Under the pieces are notes generated by a model. It was not told where the DNA came from. It searched no databases and worked only from the letters and a program-made list of their open reading frames with translations. The position numbers were made by a program, and so were the translations under genes. This document shows positions 1 to 9,519 of a stretch of DNA of 64,000 nucleotides, one piece after another (within the stretch, counting starts at the first letter, position 1; each line of letters starts with the position of its first letter). This DNA is from Bactericera cockerelli (taxonomy: Eukaryota > Arthropoda > Insecta > Hemiptera > Triozidae): positions 11,876,391 through 11,940,390 of the forward strand of contig CM044960.1 of NCBI GenBank assembly GCA_024516035.1, in the 5' to 3' direction.

Positions 1-6
1 CTTTAT

Positions 7-106
7 TTACAGAAATTACACTTTAAGTTTACAGAAATTACACATTAACAATTTTTAAATTTACAGAAATTACACATCAACAACTTTTTATTTGCAGATA
101 TTACAC
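7..106 (+). repeat. Left terminal repeat with four subterminal direct repeats
   Basis: The motif TTACAGAAATTACAC occurs at 7-21, 29-43 and 61-75, with a variant TTGCAGATATTACAC at 92-106. Spacing is 22, 32 and 31 bp. The copy at 23-48 is the one matched in inverted orientation at the right end. Clusters like this at transposon ends are often transposase binding sites; that role is inferred. Confidence 0.75.
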
Positions 107-212
107 TATATATACAGTTAAGAAAAAATACAACTTATATGTTACATTATCAGGGAGCGGTAAAATGGGGTAATAGAAACAGTCAGGTGTCTTTCAGGTA
201 TATTAGTATACC

Positions 213-218
213 TTTATT
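213..218 (-). promoter_or_regulatory. Candidate polyadenylation signal for the transposase
   Basis: AATAAA on the minus strand lies about 92 bp beyond the transposase stop codon at 310. Position and orientation fit, but the hexamer is common in AT-rich DNA. Confidence 0.4.
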
Positions 219-309
219 ACGTATACTCTGTACAGATGAACCTGTATAGCTCTTAGATCACCAGACAGTTAACAGTTATATCATTTATAAAGTTTACAGT
301 TATGCCTAC

Positions 310-2244
310 CTATTCTATGTTGCATCTTAAAGTAACATAAAAAGTGAAGTTGGGTTGAATGGAAAGCGTATGTGGAATGGGAGAAAATAGGTTTTCCAGA
401 GACAAGTACTCTTTCTCTTCGGTCTGTTGTACTACTTTGTATGCTTGAAAGTGGTCAATAAAGTATTGACATTGTAATTTAGAACAAATGAAAAAAACTT
501 GTCCGTTACAAACAAAAATGTCTTCTACTTGAACAAAAATTGGAAGCATAGTGTCCATACAAAGATCTTTCATTAGAATGCTAGATTTTTCTATTTTACA
601 ATTTTTCGTTTCCAACCATGTAATGGAAACGAACAAATCTGGGGAACTAACATTGAATTTGGATTTCAAAAACTCTGAATGCTCTGTGAAAATGCTCGAT
701 TTCCTACCAAAAACTATCCCCTCTACCTTTGAAGTTGATGATAAGTAATGATGTAATGTCAATTGGTTTCGCGTTGCAACTGTTTTGCAAATGTTAACTC
801 TAGTACAAACCGCACGAGCAGCTATTTTTGATACTCTATGCTTAGCTTCAAATCTCATGGTGGACAAAGAAACTAATGGACCAAATTTGAGAAACATATC
901 TGGATAATGTAGAAGGAAATGAAACTTAGGCTTCAGGTTCTCTTTTACAACATCACTAAAAGTCCACAAAAATAGTTCAATTAAATGTCTAAGAGGAGCT
1001 ATTTCATCCTTTGAAAAGGAACGTACCATTAATTTATCTAATAGTTTCCTCAACAAGACATAAAGGTCCCAGACCCTGTCGTCTTCAGGAACGTAATACC
1101 CAATAATAAGACCAAAATATTTGACAAAAACCATCATTTCAGATCCTGAGCATTTCAGTTTGATTGTGGCAGATCCATCATCAAATAAAATATTTGAAGG
1201 TTTATTTCGGCTATCCGGACCGAAATCGAAGAAAAAAATTTTTCTTTGTAAGAGTTCAATAGTCACAAATTTTTTTTCTTTAATTACATAATTTACAACG
1301 TAAGATAAGACATAACGACAACAACCTTCTAAATAATCATGAAGAATATCAACAGCAACATTGTCAAAGAGAGAAAACCCATCTAACTCTAACCAAACAC
1401 ACTTTTCTTTTATTCCTGTTTTTGAAGGATCGTTTACTTCCAGATCTCTGTTATAAGATTCCATGTCTCGCAATAGAGTAGTATCTAAAGTATGCATGGT
1501 TGCAAGTGCACTCTTGTCAACAGAACAAATTCTACAACAATAATTACCTATGAAACTCTCAACGAAACCCAAAATACCGTTTAAGCCCAAATTATCACCA
1601 GTGATACTAACGACATGGAATTTTACAGTGCCCTGGAAGTATCTATTGTGAACAGATATACCGTTACTACTTAGAAAATTTAGTTTCTGGATAATCGGGC
1701 TAAAAATAGCCTTGTTCCCAAAGGTACGTCTATCAGACGCATGGAACATCGACAACATAATAATGTTGTTCAACTGAGAAAACCAATATGGTGGGAGAAA
1801 TGGAAGAGACAAATAAACCCCACCCAGTTTTTGAATTCCTGCATGGCTACCTAAGGGATTATTTACTTCGAAATCATCAAAGTATAAAATTAGTGGGAGA
1901 TGCATTTCATTTTCTGATTGAACAAAATTTCTTCTTTGCCAAGCATTTCCTTGAACAATGTTACTCATTAATTCAGATGAATTGTTAACCATTCTGAAAT
2001 AGTCAGAAATGCCCTTGAAAATGTGATCAAGGGATAAAATTTTTCCCAAAACCAACTCAACTGGTATCAACTGAAGAGTACAAGGAGAATGAGACAAACC
2101 TCTTCTAACCATATCTAAACGAGACCCTATTGTAATTTCAACGGGTAAAATTAACGTTCCCAAAATCTGGAAACTCAGAATTCTTTTATGGTCTGAATTC
2201 AGATCAGACATTTCGTTTTCAGATGCTACGAACAAGTCTCTTAA
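310..2244 (-). CDS. DDE-like transposase, catalytic portion (3' part of a split ORF)
   Basis: This minus-strand frame gives about 644 residues and is open up to the edge of the MITE at 2241. I see blocks typical of a DDE-type transposase family found in many invertebrates: YFDDFEVNNPLGSHAG near residue 125, LHDYLEG near residue 308, and KFHFLLHYP followed by RFEAKHR near residues 440-470. The Asp of the first block, the Asp of HDYLEG and the Glu of RFEAKH are plausible catalytic acids by analogy with Tnp2-like enzymes; this is inference. No ATG lies near its 5' end. The frame enters the MITE at its TTAA, and removing the MITE joins it in frame to the zinc-finger ORF at 2528-3025, giving about 806 aa. 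As it stands the gene is broken unless the MITE is spliced out. The long intact frame suggests recent activity. Confidence 0.75.
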   Translation of the reverse strand, partial: LRDLFVASENEMSDLNSDHKRILSFQILGTLILPVEITIGSRLDMVRRGLSHSPCTLQLIPVELVLGKILSLDHIFKGISDYFRMVNNSSELMSNIVQGNAWQRRNFVQSENEMHLPLILYFDDFEVNNPLGSHAGIQKLGGVYLSLPFLPPYWFSQLNNIIMLSMFHASDRRTFGNKAIFSPIIQKLNFLSSNGISVHNRYFQGTVKFHVVSITGDNLGLNGILGFVESFIGNYCCRICSVDKSALATMHTLDTTLLRDMESYNRDLEVNDPSKTGIKEKCVWLELDGFSLFDNVAVDILHDYLEGCCRYVLSYVVNYVIKEKKFVTIELLQRKIFFFDFGPDSRNKPSNILFDDGSATIKLKCSGSEMMVFVKYFGLIIGYYVPEDDRVWDLYVLLRKLLDKLMVRSFSKDEIAPLRHLIELFLWTFSDVVKENLKPKFHFLLHYPDMFLKFGPLVSLSTMRFEAKHRVSKIAARAVCTRVNICKTVATRNQLTLHHYLSSTSKVEGIVFGRKSSIFTEHSEFLKSKFNVSSPDLFVSITWLETKNCKIEKSSILMKDLCMDTMLPIFVQVEDIFVCNGQVFFICSKLQCQYFIDHFQAYKVVQQTEEKEYLSLENLFSPIPHTLSIQPNFTFYVTLRCNIE

Positions 2245-2539
2245 CACGTTGAGTACCTGTCAACCACATGTGGTGGACTTTTGAGTTTCCCCATGTTCCA
2301 CGGTCACAAGCCCAAAAAGTCATAAGGTCCCAAAAAGGCTGTGTTCCAAAGAACAGACTTCTCGTAAGAAATACATTGAAATGTCAACCACCAGAGAATG
2401 CCAGGAACATAAAGTACTGTACCTCAAGTCAACCACTAGTGGTTGACAGGTACGTAGAGCATTGCTTCATGTCAACCACATATGGTTGACAGGAACAGAA
2501 AAAAATACTGGAAAATTGCTGTGGTGTTTAACGTGTTAA
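2241..2539. mobile_element. TTAA-flanked MITE inserted in the transposase ORF
   Basis: The 299-bp segment begins TTAACACGTTGAG and ends with the reverse complement of TTAACACGTTAAA. Ten bases of the ends match exactly and TTAA, the usual target of piggyBac-type elements, is at both edges. It has no coding capacity. Inside are repeated palindromes (2258-2490). The same ends occur on a second element at 48150-48424. Deleting it to a single TTAA restores one continuous transposase frame, which shows that it inserted into a coding exon. Confidence 0.85.
2258..2490. repeat. Palindrome array inside the TTAA MITE
   Basis: GTCAACCACTAGTGGTTGAC at 2428-2447 is a perfect 20-bp palindrome. GTCAACCACATATGGTTGAC at 2471-2490 has 8-bp perfect arms and an imperfect copy starts near 2259. 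A half-site GTCAACCAC is near 2383. Function is unknown. Confidence 0.8.
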
Positions 2540-3025
2540 ATACAAGTGATAATAACTCTTAGGGAACCCTGATTTATCTATCAAATCAATAACCCTGGTT
2601 AAATGATTATTATAGGATGTCAAAAATTCTTCAATGTTAATTACAGAATTTTGAATGGTACTTCTTGGAATGCCTGGATTTGCATATAGAGAAGTGACTA
2701 ACTTTCGCAAAGAATCTTTCACCGAGCTTGCTGTGTTCGCTATTTCACGAGACACATCAATTTCCATGGAAATAGTACTAGCAAGTGGATTATCATCTCG
2801 TATGAAAGAATCATTAAGCTCAGATGGTTCACAATCATGATGTAATGTTTTCAAATGCTTGCGTAGTGCATGCAAATTTGAATAATGTCGACGACAAGAA
2901 GGCGCTCCACATGTGAATCGGGAGGAATTACCATTTCTAGCACGTACAGGACATGAGTCCTTAATGTGCTTACAATATGAAAAAATAGTTTGGAACAATT
3001 TTTGACAGTCCTCGCAAGTGAACAT
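2528..3025 (-). CDS. C2H2 zinc-finger N-terminal portion of the split transposase
   Basis: The first ATG of this frame is at 3025 on the minus strand; nine bases upstream there is only a near-cognate TTG. The product has two Cys/His clusters. The second is a textbook C2H2 finger, with C-x4-C, a 12-residue spacer and H-x4-H (from CGAPSC to HLKTLH). The first begins CEDC and ends in CKHIKDSC and may be a related finger. DNA binding at the transposon ends is the likely role. The frame runs into the MITE at 2539 and stops at 2528 after two MITE-encoded codons. Codons before the MITE (ending in HLY and Leu) continue in frame into the catalytic part once the MITE is removed. Confidence 0.7.
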   Translation of the reverse strand: MFTCEDCQKLFQTIFSYCKHIKDSCPVRARNGNSSRFTCGAPSCRRHYSNLHALRKHLKTLHHDCEPSELNDSFIRDDNPLASTISMEIDVSREIANTASSVKDSLRKLVTSLYANPGIPRSTIQNSVINIEEFLTSYNNHLTRVIDLIDKSGFPKSYYHLYLTR

Positions 3026-3166
3026 AGTAAACAATTATAGTAAGCAAATTGAAATAGATTAAAACAACAAAAATACGATAAAGGAGCTCAAAATTTGTAC
3101 CTACAAGTAAACTAAACTAAAACAAATATATTAAAAAAAATTCTGTGTAGGGGGCTGACACATGTA

Positions 3167-3336
3167 GGGGAAGGTGGGGCAAAATGGAAAAGACAAAAAG
3201 AAAATGTTTTCAAATATTGGAGGAAGAGAGCAGAAAATAGAGCAAGTTTAACAGCTCAAAAAGAGGATTGTAAAACCGAGACTTTGATGGTCTGAAATTT
3301 AATTAAACTTAACCTCCTTTAGTCCCCACATTCCCC
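3167..3336. mobile_element. Short TA-flanked MITE
   Basis: GGGGAAGGTGGGG at the left end is matched by the reverse complement of GGGGAATGTGGGG at the right, and TA flanks both edges (3165-3166 and 3337-3338). A TA target and GC-rich short TIRs suggest a Tc1/mariner-type non-autonomous element. It sits between the transposase and the SAM-domain gene. Confidence 0.65.
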
Positions 3337-3357
3337 TACTTTGAGCAGACAAATTAC

Positions 3358-4038
3358 CTACCTAGATGCCCTGGCTGCTCTATTTGCTTTAGGCATCAAT
3401 GCAAGGTCAGCTAAAAGTTTAGTAGTCGGTGCATGAATCTTATCATACTTGGTGGATATTTCGTAGAAACCTAGCTGCAGTGTAAGCCACAGATGTTGAC
3501 TCTCTTCTGGGTAATTACAATGCGTTACAAAGAAAATCTTGAAACAAAGATCTACAGCTGCTACAATTGAATTTTGAGGTTGTAGAATGTCATCTACAAC
3601 ACAATAAACATTGGTTGGATTTTTAAAATCACCTACATACATGACATAGGGTAAAGTGGGTCTGTACATTTTAGTCAATTTTTCAATCCGACTCACCCTG
3701 CAGGTTTCTATGTTAGAAGGACTGGACACATGCATTATGAATCCCTCGCAAACTTCAGACCTTGATGGTTTCCAAGAGTAACTCTTCACCTTTTTTGTGG
3801 CAGGAACTGATGTGAGGTAGGGCAGCAATAGCAGGCACTGCGCAGTCCGAACGTCCATGTTAGCGTTGGGTGACAACTCTTCTAGGAAACTGACGAGATC
3901 ACTGGATACAAGATCTTTCCGAGAGGCCCTCTCTTTCACGGCTTTTGCTAGGGTGATGATCTTCTCCCTGTGATGGAGAAGGCCTTCAATCAAGCACGTT
4001 GTTCTTCCAGGATGCAATATGTCAAAGTCCATGTTTAT
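3358..4038 (-). CDS. SAM-domain (SAMD3-like) protein, exon 4, C-terminal domain
   Basis: The last exon begins after a TTCTAG acceptor and codes 226 residues to a TAG at 3358. It contains DFDILHPGRTTCLIEGLLHH near the start and ends with a region rich in hydrophobic residues (VDLCFKIFFVTHCNYPEE, then LQLGFYEIST). This layout matches the C-terminal half of the multicopy SAMD3-like proteins of fish and invertebrates, as I recall the family; no biochemical function is established for it. A donor-like AGGTAGGT overlaps the stop, so a further small exon cannot be excluded. Confidence 0.7.
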   Translation of the reverse strand: MNMDFDILHPGRTTCLIEGLLHHREKIITLAKAVKERASRKDLVSSDLVSFLEELSPNANMDVRTAQCLLLLPYLTSVPATKKVKSYSWKPSRSEVCEGFIMHVSSPSNIETCRVSRIEKLTKMYRPTLPYVMYVGDFKNPTNVYCVVDDILQPQNSIVAAVDLCFKIFFVTHCNYPEESQHLWLTLQLGFYEISTKYDKIHAPTTKLLADLALMPKANRAARASR

Positions 4039-4173
4039 CTAGAACAAAGAAGAACACACGAGATAAATAATCAACTATCATTGATAGTCAAGAGAAAGAA
4101 AAAGAAATAAAGAATGAGAAAAGAAAGTGAGATCGAAATAAATAAAAAATGAATAGAAAAATAAAAATAAACG

Positions 4174-4178
4174 AAAGA

Positions 4179-4248
<70 letters not shown>

Positions 4249-4312
4249 AGAGAGAGAGGGATAGAGAGAGAGAGAGGGATAGAGAGAGAGAGAGAGATAG
4301 AGAGAGAGAGAA
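4174..4312. repeat. GA microsatellite in intron 3 of the SAM-domain gene
   Basis: About 140 bp of (GA)n with GATA-like interruptions. Leu/Ser-repeat reading frames on the minus strand are artefacts of the dinucleotide. Confidence 0.95.
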
Positions 4313-4521
4313 ATAGAATTGAAAGTAAAATAAAGTGAGAAAAATAGTACTATCCCACATAACAAGAAAATCACCGATTTTCTTAGTGTGGGTTGTTTAG
4401 GGCATGTTACTCGTATGTCAGTAAATAATAATTATCTATTCAGTATTCAAGTTAATATTAAGGACTTATTGTAAAAATGTAATTTCATATAATATCAAAA
4501 ATCAAAAAAGAAATAACTTAC

Positions 4522-4724
4522 CAACACAGGTCCTCTTTCAGGATCCCGCAGAATACGATATGTGTTGAAGTACTGGATGATTGATTGAAATTTCTCATTG
4601 CCCGCCTGCAAACATTGGAGTCTGTCCCTTGATGTCTCCTCCCAACGGAGTTTGATAGTCTCGAAGGAATCACTTGGAGTAGCAGTCTCTAACCATTGCA
4701 GATAGTTTTGAACTACGGTGTTTT
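4522..4724 (-). CDS. SAM-domain (SAMD3-like) protein, exon 3
   Basis: The exon is bounded by TTTTCAG and GTAAGT on the minus strand. Exon 2 ends in codon phase 1 and this exon completes a Glu codon, then reads ENTVVQNYLQWLETATP. It ends in phase 0, so exon 4 follows in frame. Family members have a similar Trp-rich helical stretch here (KLRWEETSRDRL). Confidence 0.7.
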
Positions 4725-4810
4725 CTGAAAACAAAACAACACATGTTATTAAAAAAGTCACGTAGCCCCACATCTGAGATATAAAATTATTTTTTTATAA
4801 TTTTTTTTTA

Positions 4811-4952
4811 GTTATTTGTACTAATCACTATTTTGATCACAACTACCCAAACTCGCTTTACCAAATATATGCTTAACCTGGTACTCGAACCTCCGACCTC
4901 CAGGTTACGAGTCCGTCGCCTTATTGATCAGGCTACTGAGGTCTGTTATAAG
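4811..4952 (-). mobile_element. SINE-A copy (tRNA-derived), in intron 2 of the SAM gene
   Basis: Minus-strand copy of the commonest SINE in the window. The head carries ACCTCAGTAGCYTGATC (A-box side) and GGTTCGAGTACC-like B box; the tail reads AAAGCGAGTTTGGGTAGT and then a GTGATTAACACAAAT-like block. This copy is diverged. Confidence 0.8.
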
Positions 4953-4983
4953 TTATCGAATTGTAGTTTAAGTATATACATAC

Positions 4984-5973
4984 CTACGGTAATGAATGTG
5001 TCTGTTGCAATGCTTTTGTTCAACTCCGAGTCCTCCTGCTCTTGGTTTTCACGGTTCTGACTTGGCCTTCGCTTCTTGAACTCGATGACACCTTCCTTCT
5101 TTCCTTTATTTCTGAGATTTCGCCAGATTTCATACAGCAAGCCGGACGTGGAGCTCCGGTAAGGCTTATCTTTCTTTGAAGAAAATGCTTCAGGTAGATC
5201 ATTGTCGCTGTCATTGGAACGGTACAATTTGAACCAGATGGTGGAGGTTTCTCGTTCAAAAGGAAACTGTTCTATGATTAGGTCCCGTATTCTCATGAAG
5301 TCGATTGTTGAAAGTGTCCGCTGGGGGCAGTGTGAAAATATGTACTTCATGATTGCTTGAGCAACAGCCTGCCGATCATATGACATGAAGGAAGTCATGT
5401 TGAGGTATGATTGCTTCTGCGAATTTGATACTCTTGAGAGCGCTCTATGAATCAGTGGTTTGTCAAGTGCCACAAAGATATTAGAGGTGTCGGGCATATT
5501 GCTTCCTGTAGTTACATTGCTTGGTGTTCCTTCAGGTGTCAAGGCTGGCGTGAGTCCAGGTGTCAAGACTGGCGTGAGTCCGGACTCTGGTGTCACAACT
5601 GGTGTGGTGTGCCCACCCACCGGTGTTGATGTCCAAGACCCCGAAGAACTCCATTGTGAAGAGTCATAATGAGACGATGAAGCAGTTCTCCATGCATCTA
5701 ATATGACACTACTTGAAGAATGGCCAACGTTGTCTAGAGTTGTGTACGATCCTCCGTCTTGCAGAGATTGGCCATGTGGGAACTGATGTGATGTGCTTGG
5801 TTGAAATTGAATCATCGAGGTGTCTTCTTGTAAGAATTGGCTTTGTTGTTCACACTGTTTAATCCATTCGTCCCGTTTTTTGCGTAGAATGATGATGTGA
5901 GCAACACAGTCAATGAGCAGTTTCATCTCCGCCGGCTCCATGTCCCTCAGAATGTCCGTGGTGATTTGGTTAT
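4984..5973 (-). CDS. SAM-domain (SAMD3-like) protein, exon 2
   Basis: A 990-bp exon between TTTCAG and GTATGT on the minus strand. Its first residues finish the SAM domain (ITTDILRDMEPAEMKLLIDC). A Ser/Thr/Pro-rich low-complexity linker follows with iterated LTP units, then a globular block around SYDRQAVAQAIMKYIFSHCP and SGLLYEIWRNLRNKGKKEG with a basic stretch. The second block matches the central domain of SAMD3-like proteins. It ends in phase 1. Confidence 0.75.
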
Positions 5974-6581
5974 CTGAAACAGACATGAGTACCAATATAT
6001 ACTAGTGGATCAAACTGATCAGGTATTCAGGTTAGGCATTAAATTTGGCATTAAAAAATGCCCAATATGGGCTTTCAAATTTGGTAGGGGGCCCAAATTT
6101 TTCAAAATGAAATAGCCCTTAATACCAGACAAAACATAATATCAAAATTTTATTTTTAAGGAATAAAAACTATACAGCAAAATTCCTTCGGCACGTTCAA
6201 AAACTATAGCGAAGGTAATTATTTGAAAAACAGCATTTAATATTTCTCACCTGATTTCATATATTATATTTTGTTTTAAACAAATTAGATAACAGAGAAA
6301 AACGTGTTTTGGCAATGAAAACTGACTATCGAAAATTTTGGTCGATTCCATTATTTTCCTTTCTTAAAGGACAAAGAAATTAAAGAGGTAACACTGGAGT
6401 CAGATTTAAATGAGAATTTTCCGAGGAAAGAATTGAAATAACTAAAAGGAAAGACTTTGAATAACAGTAAATTGGATATTACGAACAACCGTCGAACACT
6501 TGTACTGGCCAACAATGTAAATTTCGATTCGAACCGTCGGAAATTTCAATTTTGTGTTAAAGGAAATAAAGGAAAACTTAC

Positions 6582-6651
6582 TTGCAAATGTTTCCACGTA
6601 CTGCTGTAGTCCCCAGGCAGTTAGAAGGTCTGATACTGATACACTGTCCAT
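6582..6651 (-). CDS. SAM-domain (SAMD3-like) protein, exon 1 with start codon
   Basis: ATG at 6651 starts MDSVSVSDLLTAWGLQQYVE, the first helix of a SAM domain, and the exon ends at a GTAAGT donor in phase 1. Joined to exons 2-4 (5973-4984, 4724-4522, 4038-3358) it gives one 647-aa frame with no stop. A TATA box lies about 130 bp upstream at 6778-6785. The gene lies inside the transposon ends on the same strand as the transposase, so it is either an accessory transposition protein or captured host cargo; SAM domains mediate self- or partner-oligomerisation. Confidence 0.75.
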
Positions 6652-6777
6652 GATGAGTCTTCAAGAATAACCAACTCACACAAGCACTCGACAACAACTA
6701 ATGAGGAAGAACCAAGGAGCACTTGACTTGATAGCAACTAATGAAGTAATGAGACATTGCACCCAGGTTAAGGTGCT

Positions 6778-6785
6778 TATATAGG
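6778..6785 (-). promoter_or_regulatory. TATA box of the SAM-domain gene
   Basis: CTATATAAGCACC reads on the minus strand. A start site about 30 bp downstream, near 6750, would give a 5' leader of about 100 nt before the ATG at 6651. Confidence 0.5.
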
Positions 6786-6958
6786 ACCTTTGAACATCAA
6801 AGGTTGAATCCTCTTCGAGGGTACACTCCACTAAGAAGATTTAGATTACATAATAGGTACAAATTTTGAGCTGAACTAAATATTTTAAGTAACTAAGATA
6901 CTATGTGAACAATAAGAAACTGGGTACATTTTTTTAGAATAGGTAGGTAAAATTTAAA

Positions 6959-6984
6959 TTAATGTGTAATTTCTGTAAACTTAA
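6959..6984 (-). repeat. Right terminal inverted repeat of the 7-kb transposon
   Basis: Exact 26-bp reverse complement of 23-48. The reverse-complement match extends a few bases with mismatches (both sides then run into AATTTAAATTT-like sequence). Confidence 0.85.
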
Positions 6985-7149
6985 GCAAGATTTTAATTTT
7001 ATCATTAAGCTATTTCATTTTAGACTTTTTAGCAGACAATTCCTCTCCTTCGCCTGCGTCGTCTCCTAAAATTTCACTCACTGACATTACGAACGTACTT
7101 AATACAACCTTGCCTTGTCACACTTAAAAAGAAATGATCGAACCGAACA

Positions 7150-7430
7150 CAACTATCTTTATTGGAAACATAAAACCTTAGCATGAAATCATACAAACCG
7201 CCCTATTTCTATGCTAAAAATTATGCAGACTTTACATAAGTCTATACGAAGAATGTCAATCATGTTAAATTAGCATGAATCTATAGCTCTTATTTTTATG
7301 TTTGTATAGTTTTATACGAACAGCCCTCATTGGCATGAAATGCATGCGTAAAGTAGCATACAATTACTTTATATGCGAAACACGTATGGTTTATGCTAAT
7401 AGTTTAGCATAGCAGTTATGCTAAGACTGT
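7150..7430. repeat. AT-rich field of TTAGCAT/ATGCTAA motifs
   Basis: TTAGCAT and ATGCTAA recur every 20-60 bp on both strands, mixed with TATACGAA. The same vocabulary returns at 9520-9905. No ORF. Possibly the two ends of one larger element. Confidence 0.5.
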
Positions 7431-7432
7431 GA

Positions 7433-7985
7433 GGTATACGAATTTGGCTTGAAGTTATGTCTTCAATTTTCCTGTATGTATAACTCTATGCAAACATTTT
7501 GCGTTGACATAAAAAGCATGCAGAATTAAGTATAAAGTGCCTTTTTGTACGAAAAATGCATGGTTCATGCCACCAAGTTTATGTTAAGCACGAGCGGTGT
7601 ACCAATTTAGCTTGAAGTTATGTCTTCAAATTTCCTGTATGTATAACTTTATGCAAACATTTTGCGTTGACATAAAAAGTATGCGGAAATAGGTGTAAAG
7701 TGCCTTTTTGTACGAAAAATGCATGGTTTATGCGACCGAGATTATGTTAAGCACGAGCGGTGTACCAATTTGGCTTGAAGTTATGTCTTCAAATTTCCTG
7801 TATGTATAACTTTATGCAAACATTTTGCGTTGACATAAAAAGTATGCGGAAATAGGTGTAAAGTGCCTTTTTGTACGAAAAATGCATGGTTTATGCGACC
7901 GAGATTATGCTAAGCACGAGCGGTGTACCAATTTGGCTTGAAGTTATGTCTTCAAATATTTCATTTGTATAACTTTATGTGTGTG
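7433..7985 (+). repeat. 163-bp tandem repeat, about 3.4 copies
   Basis: Units start with GGTGTACCAATTTGGCTTGA at 7433, 7596, 7759 and 7922, exactly 163 bp apart. Copies 2 and 3 are nearly identical; copy 1 is diverged and copy 4 breaks off at the CA microsatellite. Confidence 0.95.
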
Positions 7986-8011
7986 CATCGATACTGTTAT
8001 GTTCAGGATCG

Positions 8012-8012
8012 T

Positions 8013-8068
<56 letters not shown>

Positions 8069-8285
8069 CCACATACACACACACATTACACACACACAGT
8101 ACACACACACAGTACACACACATACATACACACACGCAGTACACACAAACACACACACACACATACATACACACATACACATACATACACACACACACAG
8201 TACACACACACATACATACACACACACACACACAGTACACACACACACAGTACACACAAACACACACAGACACACACACAGTACA
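8012..8285. repeat. CA/GT microsatellite
   Basis: Long (CA)n with AGTACACA and ATACATACA interruptions. His/Thr and Cys/Val frames here are artefacts. Confidence 0.97.
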
Positions 8286-8634
8286 AATGAAAAATATTTG
8301 GGCAAAAAAGTGGTTTTTTGTGAAATTGGTATGAAAAGTTGAAAGTTTAACAATTGTCTTTAGTAATTCAGGTAATTTTTATAACATTTTACTCTCGAAC
8401 ATTTTGCTCTCAGATCATTCATTTTTGCTGCAGAACTCCCGTAAGTTGAGTTGATCATTTTTCCCCAATTCAGGTGGCCACTAATAATTTGTAGGTATAT
8501 AGGTGCTCATATAGGTGCTCACTACAGCATTGTAGGATTTTTTCCAGTAAATCCAAATCTAATTATATAATCCATCTTTTCTGTAATTGCTGAGGACAAG
8601 TCGCTATGGACAATACCTCCATATATAGATTGTC

Positions 8635-8755
8635 GTTACGAGGCTGAATGGGTCCCGAAAACATCCAAACCCATGTTGACAAATTATTGTCTCCGCCGGG
8701 ATTCGAGCCCGGGTCTAACGAGTGCAAAGACCACTGAGCCATGTGCTGTGGGAGC
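8635..8755 (-). mobile_element. tRNA-derived SINE head
   Basis: On the minus strand GGCTCAGTGGTC (A-box like) is followed by GGGCTCGAATCCCGG (B-box like) and a non-tRNA tail. It is not a foldable intact tRNA. Confidence 0.6.
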
Positions 8756-8985
8756 TGGTCCCGTCGTATATTAACATCAGGTATATGAATTGTACACACA
8801 ATACTTTATACTCCACATAGGTGTTTCGAAGTTCAGTTCAAATGTTCCAAATGTCATTAAAAAAGGTTCTTTCACTCGTATACCTGCGATCCATGCAAAA
8901 ACAGAGGATGACCTCTCTCCATTAGTGACCCAATTGATATACGTCGCCGGCTGGTCAATATGAGTGGTGTGGTTATACATAACAT

Positions 8986-9420
8986 AATATAGGTATATAT
9001 GCTTTAAATTTCCGAAAGCCTCATCACCGTTAAATATACCTTTAACCTTTGCCTCTAAAATCCTTCCATTGTGTATTATTACCTAATATTAATAGATTTC
9101 AGAGTCCATTTCTCGAGTCTAGCCCATAGCACTATTTCATTTATTTATATAAGCTACGCAACGCTCAGGTAGGTATAACAGGTAGGTTTAAAGGTATATT
9201 AATGTGTTTCCCACGGAATCTGTTTGAGTAATTACAACACAAAAGCTAAGAATAATATAGGTATTAGATAATATTCCCGGGAATTACGTTTAAGGATTAT
9301 TTAACATGGGCGAAACACATTTGAAAATATTATCAAGGTTTCTATATGATTAATTTTTTGTAAAGGTATATCACATTATAATATAATACGTATTGTAGTA
9401 TCCCCAGCTAAATGTAGAAC
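8986..9420. other. No gene seen
   Basis: AT-rich sequence with no recognisable coding or structural feature. Confidence 0.5.
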
Positions 9421-9454
9421 CCTCGTCAGTAACTTAAACAGTAACCAAACCATC

Positions 9455-9515
9455 ACGGTTGCAAATTATTGCCCCCGTCAGGGTTCGAACCCGGGTACTC
9501 ATTCATGCGGGAGCT
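9455..9515. mobile_element. tRNA-like SINE fragment
   Basis: Contains GGGTTCGAACCCGGG, a B-box-like sequence that is nearly palindromic, in the same setting (ATTATTGCCCCC) as the copy at 8635-8755. Confidence 0.45.
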
Positions 9516-9519
9516 GGAC

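Larger units (their letters stand above)
1..6990. mobile_element. Large TIR DNA transposon with transposase and SAM-domain gene
   Basis: A 26-bp sequence at 23-48 recurs as a perfect reverse complement at 6959-6984 and encloses everything between. Inside are two minus-strand genes: a zinc-finger/DDE-like transposase (310-3025, interrupted) and a spliced SAM-domain gene (3358-6651). The left end lies at the window edge, so the outer boundary and target-site duplication cannot be read. The element has itself been hit by a TTAA MITE (2241-2539), a TA-flanked MITE (3167-3336), a SINE (4811-4952) and a GA microsatellite, so it is not a fresh insertion. The superfamily is not assigned: the transposase motifs recall CACTA/Tnp2-type DDE enzymes, but the ends do not begin with CACTA. 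Confidence 0.75.

Noticed and set aside
4078..4374. Leu/Ser repeat ORFs on the minus strand
   Set aside because: Products of the GA microsatellite inside an intron of the SAM-domain gene.
7923..8353. His-Thr and Cys-Val repeat ORFs
   Set aside because: Products of the CA/GT microsatellite.
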